DNA of 6,370 bases from Desulfovibrio sp. (GTDB taxonomy: Bacteria > Desulfobacterota > Desulfovibrionia > Desulfovibrionales > Desulfovibrionaceae): the NCBI GenBank assembly GCA_031275955.1, contig JAISNZ010000008.1, positions 1 to 6,370 on the forward strand, written 5' to 3'. Made by a program: the position numbers and the translations under genes. This document shows, one piece after another, positions 3,978 through 6,370 of this stretch (position 1 is the stretch's first letter; every line of letters begins with the position of its first letter). The notes beneath the pieces are model-generated. The model had not been told where the DNA came from. It did no database searches and saw only the letters and a list, made by a program, of their open reading frames with translations.

Positions 3978-6370
3978 ATGGCCAATCCTTCCCGCGTCTT
4001 CATCCTCCGCCCGGTGGCGACCTCCCTGCTCATGGCGGCCCTTTTTCTGGCGGGGGCGCTGGCCTACAGCCGCTTGCCCGTGTCCGCCCTGCCGGAGATC
4101 GACTACCCCACGATCCAGGTGATCACCCTCTATCCCGGCGCCGGCCCGGAGGTCGTCACCTCCGGCATCACCGCTCCCCTGGAACGCCAGTTCGCCCAGA
4201 TGCCCGGCCTGAACCGCATGAGCTCGCAGAGTTCGGGCGGTTCCTCGGTCATCACCCTGCAATTCGTCCTGGAACTGGACCTGGACGTGGCCGAACAGCA
4301 GGTCCAGGCGGCCATCAACGCCGCCGCCAACTATCTGCCCCCCGATCTTCCCAATCCCCCCCTGTACAACAAGGTCAACCCGGCAGACCCTCCCATCATG
4401 ACCCTGGCGGTCACGGCCGAAGGGATGCCCCTGCCCCGCCTGCAGGATATCGTGGATACCCGTCTGGCCCGGAAAATCGCCCAGGTCAGCGGAGTGGGGC
4501 TGGTCAGCCTGTCCGGGGGACAGCGCCCGGCCGTGCGCATCCAGGTCAATCCCCTCCTTCTCGCCTCCCGCGGCCTGTCCCTGGATGATGTCCGGGCGGC
4601 CGTGTCCAATGCCAACGTCAATATCGCCAAGGGCAGCTTTGACGGCCCCCTGCAGTCCTCCAGCATTGACGCCAACGATCAGCTCCGCAGCGTTGAGGAG
4701 TACCGCGGCCTGATCATCGGCTACGCCAACGGCGCCCCCCTTTTCCTTTCCTCCGTGGCGGACGTGGAGGACGGGCCGGAGGATTTGCGCCTGGCCGCCT
4801 GGAAGGATACGCAGCCGGCCGTGATTGTGAACATCCAGCGCCAGCCGGGGGCCAACGTCATCAAGGTGGCCGACGAGATCAAGGCCCTTCTGCCCCGACT
4901 GAACGCTTCCCTGCCGGACAACCTGGAGGTGCGCGCCCTCACCGACCGCACCCTGACCACGCGGGCCACGGTGGAGGATGTGCGCCTGGAGCTCTGCCTT
5001 GCCGTGGGACTGGTCATCGTGGTCATGTTCGTCTTCCTGCGCGCCCTTTCGGCCACGATCATCCCGGGCGTGGCCGTGCCCCTGTCCCTGGTGGGCACCT
5101 TCGCCCTCATGTATCTTCTGGGCTATTCCCTGAACAACCTTACCTTCATGGCCCTGACCATCGCCACGGGCTTTGTGGTGGATGACGCCATTGTGGTCAC
5201 GGAGAACATCAACAGGCACCTGGAGACGGGCAGGAGCCCCCTGGAGGCGGCCATTGCCGGGGCGGGGCAGATCGGCTTCACCATCCTTTCCCTGACCCTC
5301 TCCCTGGTGGCCGTGCTCATCCCCCTGCTGTTCATGGGCGATGTGCTGGGACGGCTCTTCCGGGAGTTCGCCGTCACCCTGGCCATTGCCATCCTGCTTT
5401 CCGCCGTCGTCTCCCTGACCCTCACGCCCATGATGTGCGCCTATCTGCTACGGCCCCTGAACCGGGATGAGGGTGGATCCTCCCTGTGGAAGCGGATCCT
5501 TGGGGTCTATGACCGCCTGCTGGGCATGGTCCTGGACCACCAGGGGCTGACCCTGATCGTCGCCGCGGGTGTTCTGGCCCTGACGGTCTTTCTCTACCTG
5601 GTGATTCCCAAAGGCTTTTTCCCGGCCCAGGACACCGGCCTGCTGCTGGGCATCACCGAGGCCCCGCCCTCCATCGGCTTTGCGGCCATGGCGGAGCGCC
5701 AGACCGAGGTCGCCCGGCGCGTCCTTGAGGACCCAGCGGTGGAAAGCCTGTCCTCCTTCGTCGGCGTGGACGGCGTCAACCCCACCCTGAACAGCGGGCG
5801 GATGTTCATCAACCTCAAACCCCTGGAGGAACGCGCGGACCGCGCCCCGGCAGTCATCCGGCGCCTGAACGCCGCTCTGGCCTCCCTGCCGGACATCACC
5901 CTCTACCTGCAGCCGGCGCAGGATCTGACCATTGAGGATCGCGTCTCCCGCACCCAGTACCAGTTCGTGCTGGAGGCCCTGACCCAGGAAGACCTGGAGA
6001 TCTGGGTTCCCCGTCTTGTGGCCGCCCTGGCGGATCAGCCCGCCCTGGCCGATGTGGCCGGCGATCTCCAGGCCGGAGGCCGGTCCGCCCACCTTGTCCT
6101 GGACCGGGATCGGGCCGCGAGCCTCGGGGTTTCCGTGGCCGCCCTGGACAGCGCCCTTTACAGCGCCTTCGGCCAGCGCATGATCTCCACCATCTTCACC
6201 CAGACCAGCCAGTACCGGGTCATCCTGGAAGTGAAACCCCAATTCCGGGAAACTCCCGAGGATCTGCAGCACATCTATGTTTCCGGCAGCGAGGGCGCCC
6301 TGGTTCCCCTAGGCGCCGTGGCCAGGGTGGAGGAGCGTCTGGTTCCCCTGGTCATCAACCGCCAGGGCCA
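3978..6370 (+). CDS. mdtB: RND multidrug efflux permease, MdtB type (3' end beyond window)
   Basis: Inner-membrane proton-driven pump of the HAE1 RND family (PF00873); the window holds 797 complete codons. It tracks E. coli MdtB closely as I recall that sequence: SRVFILRPVATSLL at the first helix, LPVSALPEIDYPTIQV, NPADPPIM at 134-141, LSGGQRPAVR, SFVGVDGVNPTLNS and AFGQRMISTI. These MdtB-like strings favour MdtB over its partner MdtC. Helix 4 carries the proton-relay pair Asp402-Asp403 in TGFVVDDAIVV; the matching Lys and Arg would lie beyond the window. Further helices lie near 10-30, 337-357, 362-384, 434-454, 466-489 and 524-543. About 230-250 residues are missing compared with the family's roughly 1,040. 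The ATG at 3978 is the only start after the in-frame TGA at 3927. It lacks a recognisable ribosome-binding site. In enterobacteria mdtB follows mdtA and precedes mdtC; here no mdtA lies upstream. A MuxB-type name is an alternative. Confidence 0.95.
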   Translation, partial: MANPSRVFILRPVATSLLMAALFLAGALAYSRLPVSALPEIDYPTIQVITLYPGAGPEVVTSGITAPLERQFAQMPGLNRMSSQSSGGSSVITLQFVLELDLDVAEQQVQAAINAAANYLPPDLPNPPLYNKVNPADPPIMTLAVTAEGMPLPRLQDIVDTRLARKIAQVSGVGLVSLSGGQRPAVRIQVNPLLLASRGLSLDDVRAAVSNANVNIAKGSFDGPLQSSSIDANDQLRSVEEYRGLIIGYANGAPLFLSSVADVEDGPEDLRLAAWKDTQPAVIVNIQRQPGANVIKVADEIKALLPRLNASLPDNLEVRALTDRTLTTRATVEDVRLELCLAVGLVIVVMFVFLRALSATIIPGVAVPLSLVGTFALMYLLGYSLNNLTFMALTIATGFVVDDAIVVTENINRHLETGRSPLEAAIAGAGQIGFTILSLTLSLVAVLIPLLFMGDVLGRLFREFAVTLAIAILLSAVVSLTLTPMMCAYLLRPLNRDEGGSSLWKRILGVYDRLLGMVLDHQGLTLIVAAGVLALTVFLYLVIPKGFFPAQDTGLLLGITEAPPSIGFAAMAERQTEVARRVLEDPAVESLSSFVGVDGVNPTLNSGRMFINLKPLEERADRAPAVIRRLNAALASLPDITLYLQPAQDLTIEDRVSRTQYQFVLEALTQEDLEIWVPRLVAALADQPALADVAGDLQAGGRSAHLVLDRDRAASLGVSVAALDSALYSAFGQRMISTIFTQTSQYRVILEVKPQFRETPEDLQHIYVSGSEGALVPLGAVARVEERLVPLVINRQG

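Noticed and set aside
3810..5219. Long open minus-strand frame continuing upstream of the EamA gene (about 470 extra codons)
   Set aside because: It is antisense to the clearly real RND gene, lacks membrane or domain features, has a Gly/Gln/Asp/His-rich composition typical of shadow frames in high-GC DNA, and the EamA gene has its own start and ribosome-binding site at 3809.
5448..6272. 274-codon minus-strand open frame opposite the RND gene
   Set aside because: Shadow of the RND coding sequence, with the same Gly/Gln-rich composition as the other antisense frames.

Overview
The window is GC-rich DNA, roughly two-thirds G+C by eye with strong G/C preference at third codon positions. It comes from a Gram-negative bacterium, since it encodes a periplasmic binding protein with a Sec signal peptide and a tripartite-type RND pump. 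The divergent CPG-type metal-binding protein and the GC-hairpin repeats are compatible with a deltaproteobacterial (Desulfovibrio-like) source, but that placement is inference only.

Layout. Positions 1-54 hold the right-hand part of a palindromic repeat element. Positions 85-2685 encode a metal-type ABC importer on the + strand, in the order binding protein (85-915), ATPase (about 918-1697), permease (1870-2685). The first two genes nearly touch. The permease is separated from them by a 172-bp spacer made almost entirely of hairpins and copies of the same repeat seen at the window start. A convergent gene (2859-3809, minus strand) encodes a ten-helix EamA/DMT-type transporter. Divergent from it, a + strand gene starting at 3978 runs off the right edge. 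It is the first 797 codons of an MdtB-type RND multidrug efflux permease.

How the genes work together. The three ABC genes form one complete importer of the zinc/manganese (ZnuABC/TroABC) class: periplasmic receptor, membrane channel and ATPase. The receptor is unusual. It lacks the second histidine of classical ZnuA proteins and carries a His-Cys-Pro-Gly motif, so its metal should not be assumed to be zinc. The EamA transporter and the RND pump are separate export functions with their own orientations. No adaptor (mdtA) gene precedes mdtB.

The most noteworthy structure is the repeat family, which sits immediately before the binding-protein gene and again between the ATPase and permease genes. 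It forms a large imperfect palindrome flanked by GC-rich hairpins, and its last copy ends at the ribosome-binding site of the permease gene. I see no RNA genes, CRISPR arrays, insertion sequences or convincing novel multi-gene system here.
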